Source of the DNA: RBG-16-66-20 sp035499575
Lineage (GTDB): Bacteria > Pseudomonadota > Gammaproteobacteria > Burkholderiales > SG8-39
Assembly: GCA_035499575.1 (NCBI GenBank)
Contig: DATJYN010000037.1
Span: 1 to 49,785, forward strand
Direction: 5' to 3'
Length of the DNA: 49,785 bases
Within the stretch, counting starts at the first letter, position 1. Every line of letters starts with the position of its first letter. Positions 9,201 through 16,505 of this stretch are shown here, in pieces. The position numbers and the translations under genes are program-made. The notes under the pieces were generated by a model that worked only from the letters and a program-made list of their open reading frames with translations, did no database searches and had not been told where the DNA came from.

Positions 9201-9366
9201 TATCGCCATGACCGCGGGCGCGATGAATGCCGGCGCGAGCGTCGACATCGACGCCAATGGCGGTATCGCGGGCCGCGTCGCCGCCGACGTGAAAACGCCG
9301 AACCAGACGCTGCGCGCGACGCTCAACATTTCGGGCAAGGTGCAGGATCCCGTGATCAGGAAGTGA
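6229..9366 (+). CDS. Inner-membrane protein: N-terminal small domain, long charged helix, one TM, AsmA-like periplasmic domain
   Basis: A 1045-residue protein with four parts. Residues 1-75 form a small helical, winged-helix-like domain (FSKTGKGVQEASGKTS, then LSRGDRAVLSAIDG). Residues about 130-470 and 508-625 are almost entirely Glu/Lys/Arg/Ala in short periodic repeats (RRKEEDERR, RAREEADRK), broken by a Pro/Ala/Gly linker at about 470-507. A single membrane helix lies at about 665-684 (AAIALFVLLVGGIGALNLM). Residues 685-1045 are beta-rich and resemble AsmA/DUF748-type periplasmic domains. The topology should be N-in, C-out. The charged segment resembles TolA stalks or ER/K single alpha-helices. 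The start is TTG at 6229 and no better in-frame start is near. It overlaps purL by 4 nt. The function is unknown. Confidence 0.85.
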   Translation: MNLSAIFSKTGKGVQEASGKTSNLSRGDRAVLSAIDGKTPLSEVQGKFEKLAGPKFEALIQQFDKDGYIREVSSGSQPATQAPRPGAPAAKAAPPPPKPADDSSDGLDFTQAIKLPPKAAAPKPPTMDLAAAARADAERKAKEQQATDYKARQEAEAKAKAEAELKARAAAEARARAQAEASARAAAEAKAREAAEAKGRADAEAKARAEAEMKARADAEAKTRAETEAKVKAAREAAVRMATEAKAKAEADAKAKAEAAERDKAKLEAELNAKLAAERKAREDAERRAAEASELARKELEEKAKRDADELRQRLEAEMKAKLEEERKAREAEDRKRREEEDRRRKEEDERRAKEDAERRAREEADRKKREEEDRKRKEEDDRRRKEEDDRRTKEANERRVREEADREKRVEDERKRREQDERRRKEEDERRAKEEAERRAREDADRKAKEEAERKARDEADAKARAVADLAASLPKVEVAAPPLPAAAAPAGDLGDLLGDLDSFGKREEEEQKAKEEAERKAKEEAARKAKEAAERKEKEEADRKRREEEERRRKEEEEKRAKEEDERKAREAEEHRKEEEAERKRKAKEAQAAKQAEERAAKAAARKSAGKGDDDVEIGDEDLDTDDIKRDQKALAARAAARDREQPQVAAASSTRPKKWGKPAAIALFVLLVGGIGALNLMPVSTAEYEKAASDAIGLPVKIGSARLSVLTGVEMKFEGVAIGDAVKIRLVRGFPELGSLFGARKSFSRIELEGVSVSQSQIADALLGKVAGENLRISRVVIKELKLDGPLNLPPLDVDATVAGDGSLQAVKLTGGDKLTAQLSPKGGDIAFEISAGSLALPFVPALSLSDFSMKGTANRSGVASADFDGRAFDGVISGTTRIRWGANWTVDGELRARAVRVAVFAPALVSEGKVEGRAAYSMSGTTPARLFEGAHMQGEFKIEQGVLGSFDLTRALQTGGSQSSGRTVFAELTGQGVYDKGAIQLRNIAMTAGAMNAGASVDIDANGGIAGRVAADVKTPNQTLRATLNISGKVQDPVIRK

Positions 9367-12300
9367 CCACGCCCGCCGTTCTCCGCTTCCGCGGCGCCCG
9401 CGCGCTGTCGGATTTCCGCCTCGCCAAGCTGGTCCAGGAACTCAGAATCGCGCAGCCCGAATTGCGCGGCGTCTCGGCCGAATTCTGGCATTTCGTTGAA
9501 GTTGCCGCCGCACCGGGTGCCCAAGAGCGCGAGCTGCTCGAGCGCCTGTTGCGCTATGGGACGCCGGCGCAGGGGGGCATGCCGGCGGGCGAACTTTTCC
9601 TCGTGGTGCCGCGCCTGGGCACCATTTCCCCCTGGTCGTCGAAGGCCACCGACATCGCGCGCAATTGCGGCCTGGAAGGCGTGCGCAGGATCGAACGCGG
9701 GACTCTGTTTGCCGTCGACACGAAAGCAAAGCTCGATCGGGCGAAGGTCGGCGCACTATTGCACGACCGGATGACGGAGAACGTGCTGTCGTCCCTCGAG
9801 GAAGCCGAAGGATTATTCACGCACGTGGCGCCGCGCCCGCTCGGCCGGGTGCCGGTCGCGAAGCTGGAGGATGCCAACGCGCGCCTCGGCCTCGCGCTGA
9901 GCGGGGACGAGATCGCCTACCTGCGCGACGCCTACGGGCGGCTGGGCCGGGATCCCACCGACGCGGAACTGACGATGTTCGCGCAGGCCAATTCCGAACA
10001 TTGCCGCCACAAGATCTTCAATGCCGACTGGATCGTGGACGGCGAGCGGAAGGAGCTGTCCCTGTTCGCGATGATCCGGCATACGCATGCTGCCAACCCG
10101 CAGGGCACCGTGCTCGCGTACGCGGACAACGCGGCTATTGTCGAAGGAAATGTTTCGGAAAGCTTTTATACAGATAAAGACCTTGTCTATAGAAGGCACA
10201 GACAAACGGTTCATTTCGTCATCAAATGCGAAACGCATAACCATCCCACGGCAATCTCGCCCTTCCCGGGCGCAGCCACGGGCGCTGGCGGCGAGATCCG
10301 CGACGAGGGCGCGACCGGCCGCGGCGCGAAGCCCAAAGCCGGGCTGGTCGGCTACTCGGTGTCCAACCTGCGCATTCCCGGCGCGCTGCAGCCCTGGGAA
10401 GCGCAGGATTACGGCCGGCCGGGGCGCATCGTGTCCGCGCTGCAGATCATGATCGACGGTCCGATCGGCGCCGCCGCCTTCAACAACGAGTTCGGCCGGC
10501 CGAACCTGGCGGGGTATTTCCGCAGCTTCGAGCAGCCGGTCGGCGGCGTGCAGCGCGGCTATCACAAGCCGATCATGCTGGCCGGCGGCGTGGGCAATAT
10601 CGCGTCCGGGAATTCGCTCAAGGAATCGTTCGACGACAAGACGCTGCTGATCCAGCTGGGCGGTCCCGGCATGCTGATCGGCATGGGCGGCGGCGCGGCC
10701 TCGTCGATGCGTGCGGGCGCGAACACGGAAGACCTGGACTTCGACTCGGTGCAGCGCGGCAACGCGGAAATCCAGCGGCGCGCGCAGGAGGTGATCGACC
10801 GTTGTTCGCAGCTGGGAGCGGCCAATCCGATCCTGTCGGTGCACGACGTCGGCGCGGGCGGATTGTCGAATGCATTTCCCGAGCTCGTGCATTCGGCGGG
10901 TCGCGGCGCGAGGCTGCAGCTGCGTTCGGCGCCCTCGGAGGACAGCGGCATGTCGCCGCGCGAAATCTGGTGCAACGAAGCGCAGGAACGCTACGTGCTC
11001 GCCATCGCGCCGCAGAGCCTCGCGACGTTTGCCGAAATCTGCGCTCGGGAGAGATGTCCGTTCGCTGTCGTAGGCACAGCTACCGCTGAAGGGCATCTGT
11101 CGGTGACAGACAGCCAGTTCGACAACAAACCCGTCGACATCGATCTCTCCGTCATCCTCGGCAAGCCGCCGAAATTGCTGCGCGACGTGAAGCGTGTCGC
11201 GCCAAAGCTGGAGCCACTGTCGCTCGACGGCATCGAGTTGAAGGAGGCGGCTTACCGGGTGCTGCGCCACCCTGCGGTGGCCGACAAGACTTTTCTGATC
11301 TCGATCGGCGACCGCACGGTCGGCGGGCTGTGCTCGCGCGACCCTTTCGTCGGTCCCTGGCAGGTGCCGGTGGCCGATTGCGCGGTCACGCTGCTGGACT
11401 ACGAGGGATATGCCGGCGAGGCCTTCGCCATCGGCGAGCGCACGCCGCTCGCGCTGATCGACGCCCCGGCTTCGGGGCGCATGGCGGTGGGCGAGGCGCT
11501 CACCAACCTGGCCGCGGCGCGGGTCGGCGCGCTGGACCGCGTCAAGCTCTCGGCCAACTGGATGGCCGCTGCCGGCTCGCCGGGCGAAGACGCCGCGCTC
11601 TTCGATACGGTGCGCGCCGTGGCGATGGAGCTATGTCCCTCGCTGGGCGTGGCGATTCCAGTGGGAAAGGATTCGCTTTCCATGCGTACCGCGTGGAACG
11701 ACAAGGAAGTGATCGCGCCTTTGTCGCTCATCGTCACCGCGTTCGCGGCCGTCGCCGACGCGCGCGCCACGCTGACTCCGCGCCTACGAACTGATGCCGG
11801 CGAAACGGAACTCCTGCTGGTGGACCTCGGCGCCGGCAAGAACCGGCTCGGCGGCTCCATCCTGGCGCAGGTGTTTTCAAGGTTTGGCGATACGGCGCCC
11901 GACGTCGACTCCGCGTCCCGGCTGAAGGGCTTTTTCGAGGCCATGCAGGATCTGAACCGTCAGCAGTTGATCCTCGCCTACCACGACCGTTCGGACGGTG
12001 GCCTGTTCGTCGCGGCGTGTGAAATGGCCTTCGCGGGCCGTTGCGGCGTCACCGTCAGCCTGGATGCGCTGGTGTTCGACCAGTGGGGGGATGACGTGGA
12101 CGGCTTCAAGCGCGCAGACGGCGAACAGCTGGCCGGGCGGCTGCGCGAGCGCGCATTGCAGGCGATGTTTTCGGAGGAACTGGGCGCGCTATTGCAAATC
12201 CGCGCGGCGGATCGCCCGCGTGTGATGGACCTGTTGCGCCAGCACGGGCTGGGGGAACATTCATTTTCCGTGGGTTTGATCAATACAAGGGATGAAATTG

Positions 12301-13271
12301 CTTTCACAACAAATGCAAAGCCCCTGCTGAAGGAGGCGCGCGTCGACCTGCGGCGCGCCTGGTCGGAGACCAGCTACCGCATGCGGCAGTTGCGCGACAA
12401 CCCGGACTGCGCGCAGGAAGAGTACGACCGGATCCTGGACGTCCAGGACCCCGGATTGTCTTTTCAGCCCGCTTTTGAAATCAAAAGCTTCGCCAAAAGG
12501 GGAAAGGCGGGGCCTCGCGTCGCGATCTTGCGCGAGCAGGGCGTCAACAGCCAGGTCGAGATGGCGGCGGCGTTCACGCGCGCCGGTTTCGAGGCGGTGG
12601 ACGTGCACATGTCCGACATCATCGCCGGCCGCGCTTCGCTCGCGGGATTCAGGGGGCTCGCGATCTGCGGCGGCTTTTCCTACGGCGACGTGCTGGGCGG
12701 CGGGCAGGGCTGGGCAAAATCGATCCTTTTCAACGCGCGCGCGCGAGGGGAGTTCGAAGCCTTCTTCGGCCGCCGCGACAGCTTCGCGCTCGGCTCCTGC
12801 AACGGCTGCCAGATGATGGCGGCGCTGAAGGAGATCATTCCCGGCGCGCAGCACTGGCCGGTATTCACCGGCAACCGCGCCGCACAGTTCGAGGCGCGCT
12901 TCGCGATGGTCGAGGTGGTCGAGAGTCCGTCGATCATGCTGCGCGGCATGGCGGGCAGCCGCATGCCGATCGCCACGGCGCACGGGGAAGGCTTTGCGCT
13001 GTTCGAGGATGCGGCGCAAATGAACAAGGCGAGCATCGCGCTGAGGTTCGTCGACAACCGCGGCAAAGCGACGGAAACCTATCCGCTCAATCCCAACGGC
13101 TCGCCCGCCGGCATCACCGGCCTGACCACGCCTGACGGCCGCTTTACCGTCGTGATGCCGCATCCCGAACGGGTATTCCGCAACATTCAGATGTCCTGGA
13201 CGCCCGACGGCGCCGGCGAGGATTCTCCGTGGATGCAGATGTTCTACAATGCGCGCATATGGGTAGACTGA
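9363..13271 (+). CDS. purL: Phosphoribosylformylglycinamidine synthase (FGAM synthase), single-chain
   Basis: Catalyses the fourth step of de novo purine synthesis: FGAR + glutamine + ATP to FGAM. At 1302 residues it is the large one-chain form. It has the N-terminal PurS-like part, two AIRS-type ATP-binding halves (ETHNHPTAISPFPGAATGAGG near 295; LSVHDVGAGGLSNAFPEL; AYHDRSDGGLF) and a C-terminal glutaminase with nucleophile Cys1146 in LGSCNGCQMM and a HPERVFR motif. The GTG start at 9363 overlaps the previous stop (GTGA). Three internal patches (about 10137-10256, 12255-12330, 12465-12510) switch to AT-ending and rare Arg codons (AGA/AGG) although the frame and family motifs are intact. Confidence 0.98.
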   Translation: MTTPAVLRFRGARALSDFRLAKLVQELRIAQPELRGVSAEFWHFVEVAAAPGAQERELLERLLRYGTPAQGGMPAGELFLVVPRLGTISPWSSKATDIARNCGLEGVRRIERGTLFAVDTKAKLDRAKVGALLHDRMTENVLSSLEEAEGLFTHVAPRPLGRVPVAKLEDANARLGLALSGDEIAYLRDAYGRLGRDPTDAELTMFAQANSEHCRHKIFNADWIVDGERKELSLFAMIRHTHAANPQGTVLAYADNAAIVEGNVSESFYTDKDLVYRRHRQTVHFVIKCETHNHPTAISPFPGAATGAGGEIRDEGATGRGAKPKAGLVGYSVSNLRIPGALQPWEAQDYGRPGRIVSALQIMIDGPIGAAAFNNEFGRPNLAGYFRSFEQPVGGVQRGYHKPIMLAGGVGNIASGNSLKESFDDKTLLIQLGGPGMLIGMGGGAASSMRAGANTEDLDFDSVQRGNAEIQRRAQEVIDRCSQLGAANPILSVHDVGAGGLSNAFPELVHSAGRGARLQLRSAPSEDSGMSPREIWCNEAQERYVLAIAPQSLATFAEICARERCPFAVVGTATAEGHLSVTDSQFDNKPVDIDLSVILGKPPKLLRDVKRVAPKLEPLSLDGIELKEAAYRVLRHPAVADKTFLISIGDRTVGGLCSRDPFVGPWQVPVADCAVTLLDYEGYAGEAFAIGERTPLALIDAPASGRMAVGEALTNLAAARVGALDRVKLSANWMAAAGSPGEDAALFDTVRAVAMELCPSLGVAIPVGKDSLSMRTAWNDKEVIAPLSLIVTAFAAVADARATLTPRLRTDAGETELLLVDLGAGKNRLGGSILAQVFSRFGDTAPDVDSASRLKGFFEAMQDLNRQQLILAYHDRSDGGLFVAACEMAFAGRCGVTVSLDALVFDQWGDDVDGFKRADGEQLAGRLRERALQAMFSEELGALLQIRAADRPRVMDLLRQHGLGEHSFSVGLINTRDEIAFTTNAKPLLKEARVDLRRAWSETSYRMRQLRDNPDCAQEEYDRILDVQDPGLSFQPAFEIKSFAKRGKAGPRVAILREQGVNSQVEMAAAFTRAGFEAVDVHMSDIIAGRASLAGFRGLAICGGFSYGDVLGGGQGWAKSILFNARARGEFEAFFGRRDSFALGSCNGCQMMAALKEIIPGAQHWPVFTGNRAAQFEARFAMVEVVESPSIMLRGMAGSRMPIATAHGEGFALFEDAAQMNKASIALRFVDNRGKATETYPLNPNGSPAGITGLTTPDGRFTVVMPHPERVFRNIQMSWTPDGAGEDSPWMQMFYNARIWVD

Positions 13272-13305
13272 CCGAACACCGGCTCGCAGAAAGGGGCGGC
13301 GGCAA

Positions 13306-13653
13306 GTGAGCGTTACCCGCCACGAACCCGGGGCGATCCTCAGCCTGGCCGTCGAGCACGGCAACACCGTCTACCTGGCTGGCATCGTGCCGAAGGACCT
13401 GAAGAAGGACATCAAGGGCCAGACGCAGGAAGTGCTGGCGGAAATCGACCGGCTGCTCGCCAAGTGCGGCACGAGCAAGTCGAAGCTGCTACAGGCCACC
13501 ATCTGGGTCACCGATATCCGCAACCGTGCGCCGATGAACGAGATCTGGACCGCGTGGGTGGATCCGAAGAACATGCCGGTGCGGGCCTGCATCGAGGCGA
13601 AACTCGCCGACCCGGCCTGCCTCGTCGAAATCATGGTGGTCGCGGCGAAGTAG
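13306..13653 (+). CDS. RidA/YjgF family reactive-intermediate deaminase
   Basis: A 115-residue protein of the Rid superfamily, which hydrolyses reactive enamine/imine intermediates to keto acids; trimeric and cytosolic in known members. Family segments visible are VYLAGIVPKD, a TQEVLAEIDRLLAKCGTSKS helix, and the C-terminal NMPVRACIEAKLADPACLVEIMVVAA, which carries the conserved Arg contacting the substrate carboxylate. The GTG start at 13306 has AGGGG about 10 nt upstream. It follows purL by 34 nt, so it is probably cotranscribed. It converges with the pilin gene across a 22-nt gap with no terminator. Confidence 0.93.
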   Translation: MSVTRHEPGAILSLAVEHGNTVYLAGIVPKDLKKDIKGQTQEVLAEIDRLLAKCGTSKSKLLQATIWVTDIRNRAPMNEIWTAWVDPKNMPVRACIEAKLADPACLVEIMVVAAK

Positions 13654-13675
13654 TCCGGGTCTCAGGCCGCCGGAT

Positions 13676-14167
13676 TCACGGCCGGCACCGGAGCGGCAGC
13701 AGCGCGTTCGGGATATCGGTCTTGTTGACGCCCTTGACGGTCATCTTGTCGGGCACGGTGGCGTTGCCGCACACCCAGGCTACGGGAACGATCGGCGCAT
13801 CGGCTACGACCGCGGGACGCAGGCTAAGCACCTTGCCCTTGATTGCGCCGTTGGCGCGGTTGCCGAAAGTGATGTGGATGGCGCCGGCCTCCACTTGCAC
13901 GGCGCTGACGAAATTGCCGACGATCTTGTCGGCTGCGGGCAGTCCTGCGGCGTCGTTGTTTGCCGGAAAGGTCTGCGTGACCGTCCAGCCCAGGGCGATG
14001 GGCGTCTTGGCGATGTCCGCCAGCGGCAGCGCCTCGAGGATCTGGTCCTTGATGATCTTTTCCTGCAGGCTGGGAATCGCCATCACCGCGAGGATGCCGA
14101 CGACGGCCAGCACTGCCATCATCTCGAGCATGGTGAACCCGGGCACCGTTTTGGCGATCCCCGGCAT
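13676..14167 (-). CDS. Type IV pilin-like protein
   Basis: A 163-residue protein with a class III (prepilin) leader: a short leader ending in VPG, the predicted PilD cleavage before FTMLE (glutamate at mature position 5), and the hydrophobic helix MMAVLAVVGILAVMAIPSL. Two cysteines near the C-terminus (VCGNAT and PLRCRP) could form the D-region disulphide of major pilins. It could be a pilin or a pseudopilin of a type II-like system; no assembly genes are in the window. The ATG at 14167 lies 5 nt after the lipoprotein stop, so the two are probably cotranscribed as the end of the mfd-to-pilin run. Confidence 0.9.
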   Translation of the reverse strand: MPGIAKTVPGFTMLEMMAVLAVVGILAVMAIPSLQEKIIKDQILEALPLADIAKTPIALGWTVTQTFPANNDAAGLPAADKIVGNFVSAVQVEAGAIHITFGNRANGAIKGKVLSLRPAVVADAPIVPVAWVCGNATVPDKMTVKGVNKTDIPNALLPLRCRP

Positions 14168-14172
14168 GCCGG

Positions 14173-14775
14173 TTACTGCCCGTCCTGGGGCTGCAGCGTC
14201 CTCTCCAGCTTCTCCTGGCTGTTCTTCTTCTGGAACCGGCCCCAGTAATCGGTGTAGATCTCCTGCATGCGTTTCTTGTTCTCCGCGAACCAGGCGGGCG
14301 CGCCTTCGGCGGGCACGATCAGTTTCGTGCCGGACATCCATTCCTTGAACTCCTTCGAGCCCTGGTCGGGCTCGATGGCGCTCTTGACGCGGACCGGCGT
14401 CGGGTAGAAGCCGCCGGTTCCCCAGTTGGGCCTGACGATGGCGTAGTACGTCTTGCCGGCCTCGACGTTGGCCAGCATGAAATCGGCGGCGGTGCCGTAG
14501 GCCATGAAGACCTTCTGTCCCGGCGTGGTCTCGTAGGCGATCTTGTTGCCGGTTGGCAACTGCCCCATGTAACTCAAATCCCCGTTGACCACCTCGAACA
14601 GGTCGCAGGCGATCGCGCCGGCCACGAACGAGGTTCGCATGAACACGATCGTCGCCTTGCCCGCGCCGGGCGCCGCGATCTGCTGGCTGGGCGCATCGCG
14701 CATCAGGTTGCTGGCGCATCCCGACATGAGCAGGGAAATAGCGGCCACCGTCGCCACTGCGTACATTCTTTTCAT
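14173..14775 (-). CDS. Lipoprotein, DUF2846-like
   Basis: A 200-residue predicted lipoprotein: a signal peptide with lipobox LLMSGC (Cys20), no Asp at +2 (Ala follows), so probably outer-membrane sorted. The body (ATIVFMRTSF..., YMGQLPTGNKIAYETTPGQKVFMAYG, LANVEAGKTYYAIVRPNWG) resembles the small beta-rich DUF2846 group; a helical Lys/Gln-rich tail follows. A strong Shine-Dalgarno (AGGAGG) precedes the ATG. It lies 11 nt after serB and 5 nt before the pilin gene. Function is unknown; pairing with a pilin suggests envelope work, but that is only context. Confidence 0.8.
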   Translation of the reverse strand: MKRMYAVATVAAISLLMSGCASNLMRDAPSQQIAAPGAGKATIVFMRTSFVAGAIACDLFEVVNGDLSYMGQLPTGNKIAYETTPGQKVFMAYGTAADFMLANVEAGKTYYAIVRPNWGTGGFYPTPVRVKSAIEPDQGSKEFKEWMSGTKLIVPAEGAPAWFAENKKRMQEIYTDYWGRFQKKNSQEKLERTLQPQDGQ

Positions 14776-14786
14776 GCCTCCTCCCT

Positions 14787-15650
14787 TTATCTTTCCTGGA
14801 ACAGGTTGATGACGCCGTCCAGTCCGGAGTAGTTTAAGGCGTAGCTAGCTTTTGCACGCACCACGGGCTTGGCGCGGTAGGCGATGGAAGTGCCAGCCTC
14901 GGCCATCATCTTGAGGTCGTTGGCGCCGTCGCCTATGGCGACGGTCTGCGCACGCGCCGCGCCAAGGCGCTGCGCCAGCTGCCGGAATTTCGCCGCCTTG
15001 GCGTCCGCGTCGACGATGCTGCCGAGCACCCGGCCGGTAAGCTTGCCGCCGTCGATTTCGAGGACGTTCGAGAGGGTGTCGTCGAAACCCAGTCGCTGCC
15101 TGAGCCGCTCCGTGAAGAAGCTGAAGCCGCCGGAGACGAGGAGCAGCGCGATGCCCTTGTTCTTGCACGCGGCAATGAGCGCTTCCGCGCCGGGCGAGAG
15201 GCGAAGTTTTTCCTCGTAGACGTCCTCCAGCGCGCTTTCGCTCATCCCCGCCAGCAGCGCGACGCGCCGGCGCAGGCTCTCGGGATAGTCGATCTCGCCG
15301 CGCATCGCCTGCGCCGTGATCGCGGAAATTTCTTCCTTCCTGCCGACCACGCCGCCCAGTTCGTCGATGCACTCGATGGTGATCAGCGTCGAGTCCATGT
15401 CCATGGCGACGAGCTTAAGGTCGCCGAAGCGCGGGCTGTCCGGCACCCAGCCGTGGTCGAGCCGGCGCGTCTCGCACCAGGCGGCGACGCGCTCGCGCCG
15501 TTGCGCGCCGCGCAGCCGGAAGGCGTGCGCGCCGAGCGGTTCGGGCACGTCCGAGCCGCACAGGTCGGCGATTGCCGCCGCCTCGGCGGCGGCGGCCTCA
15601 AGGCTTTGGACGACGAGGGTCGGCGCGCTGGGTGCTGTTGCCTGGATCAT
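14787..15650 (-). CDS. serB: Phosphoserine phosphatase
   Basis: Final step of serine synthesis: hydrolysis of L-phosphoserine. A 287-residue HAD-superfamily enzyme with the nucleophile motif DMDSTLI (Asp84, Asp86), the SGGFSFF motif II region and the acidic GDGANDLKMM motif IV. The N-terminal ~75 residues (TLVVQSLEA...) form the ACT-like regulatory part usual in proteobacterial SerB. The ATG at 15650 lies 53 nt inside the 3' end of the upstream Sel1-repeat gene, in another frame. No later start would keep the LVVQ strand, so the overlap seems real. An AAGAAGA sequence may act as ribosome binding site. Confidence 0.96.
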   Translation of the reverse strand: MIQATAPSAPTLVVQSLEAAAAEAAAIADLCGSDVPEPLGAHAFRLRGAQRRERVAAWCETRRLDHGWVPDSPRFGDLKLVAMDMDSTLITIECIDELGGVVGRKEEISAITAQAMRGEIDYPESLRRRVALLAGMSESALEDVYEEKLRLSPGAEALIAACKNKGIALLLVSGGFSFFTERLRQRLGFDDTLSNVLEIDGGKLTGRVLGSIVDADAKAAKFRQLAQRLGAARAQTVAIGDGANDLKMMAEAGTSIAYRAKPVVRAKASYALNYSGLDGVINLFQER

Positions 15651-16497
15651 TCTTCTTGTCGGCCGTCGGTTCCGGTTTCTGCTGCGCCTGCTCGCGCCAG
15701 GACTTTGCCTGCGCGGGATCGGCGGGAATGCCGAGCCCGAGCTCGTAGGCCTTCGCCAGCTCGAGCATGGCGAGCCGGTTGCCGTGGTTGGCGGCGCGGC
15801 GGAACCAGGCCGCCGCGCCCTCCAGGTCGCGCGGCGTACCGATGCCCCGCTGCAGCAGCACGGCGAGGAAAAACTGCGCGCCTTCGTTGTCCTGCGCGGC
15901 GGCATTGCGGAACCACCTGACCGCCTCGGTGGTGTTCTGCGGCACGCCTTCGCCGTCCAGGTACATGCGCGCGAGCTGCGCCTGCGCGCGCGGCTCGCCG
16001 GCTTCCGCCGCCTTCTTCAGCAGCTTCGCCATTTCCACCATGTCCTGCGGCACGCCGACGCCGTTGCCGTAGAGCAGGGCGAGGTTGGTCTGCGCCACGG
16101 CGAAGCCCTGATCTGCCGCGAGCTTGTACCATTTCGCCGCCTCGATCGGGTTGCGCAGGACGCCGCGCCCGTCGTAGTACATGGCGCCGAGGTTGTTCTG
16201 CGCGCCCGCGTGGCCGGCCTCGGCCGCGCGCAGATACCAGTCATAGGCGGCCTGGAGGTCGCGTACCGGCGGTGCCGTGGTTTCGAGGATGCCGGCAAGC
16301 ACATACTGGGCCTCGGTGTTGCCGTCGGTCGCGAGCGGCCTCAGCGAATCGATCGCCTGCTTGACGTCGCCGCGCTCGAGCGCGCCCAGGGCGGGCATCA
16401 GGTCCTGGTAGACGTTGTCCTTGGCCCTGCTGTCCCTATCCTGCGCCTGCGCGGACGCCGCCATGACTATCAGGCCGATGCAAAGCCAGGATTTCAT
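15598..16497 (-). CDS. Secreted Sel1-repeat (TPR-like) protein
   Basis: A 299-residue protein with a Sec signal peptide (MKSWLCIGLIVMAASAQAQ) followed by about six Sel1-like repeats (for example AQNNLGAMYYDGRGV, AQTNLALLYGNGVGV, AQLARMYLDGEGV). It is probably a periplasmic protein-interaction scaffold; no specific partner can be named. I chose the ATG at 16497 because it gives a clean signal peptide, while a longer in-frame start would bury it and overlap mfd. It begins 8 nt after mfd. Its last 53 nt overlap the start of serB. The C-terminal tail is charged and low in complexity. Confidence 0.9.
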   Translation of the reverse strand: MKSWLCIGLIVMAASAQAQDRDSRAKDNVYQDLMPALGALERGDVKQAIDSLRPLATDGNTEAQYVLAGILETTAPPVRDLQAAYDWYLRAAEAGHAGAQNNLGAMYYDGRGVLRNPIEAAKWYKLAADQGFAVAQTNLALLYGNGVGVPQDMVEMAKLLKKAAEAGEPRAQAQLARMYLDGEGVPQNTTEAVRWFRNAAAQDNEGAQFFLAVLLQRGIGTPRDLEGAAAWFRRAANHGNRLAMLELAKAYELGLGIPADPAQAKSWREQAQQKPEPTADKKNDPGNSTQRADPRRPKP

Positions 16498-16505
16498 GCG
16501 CGCAT

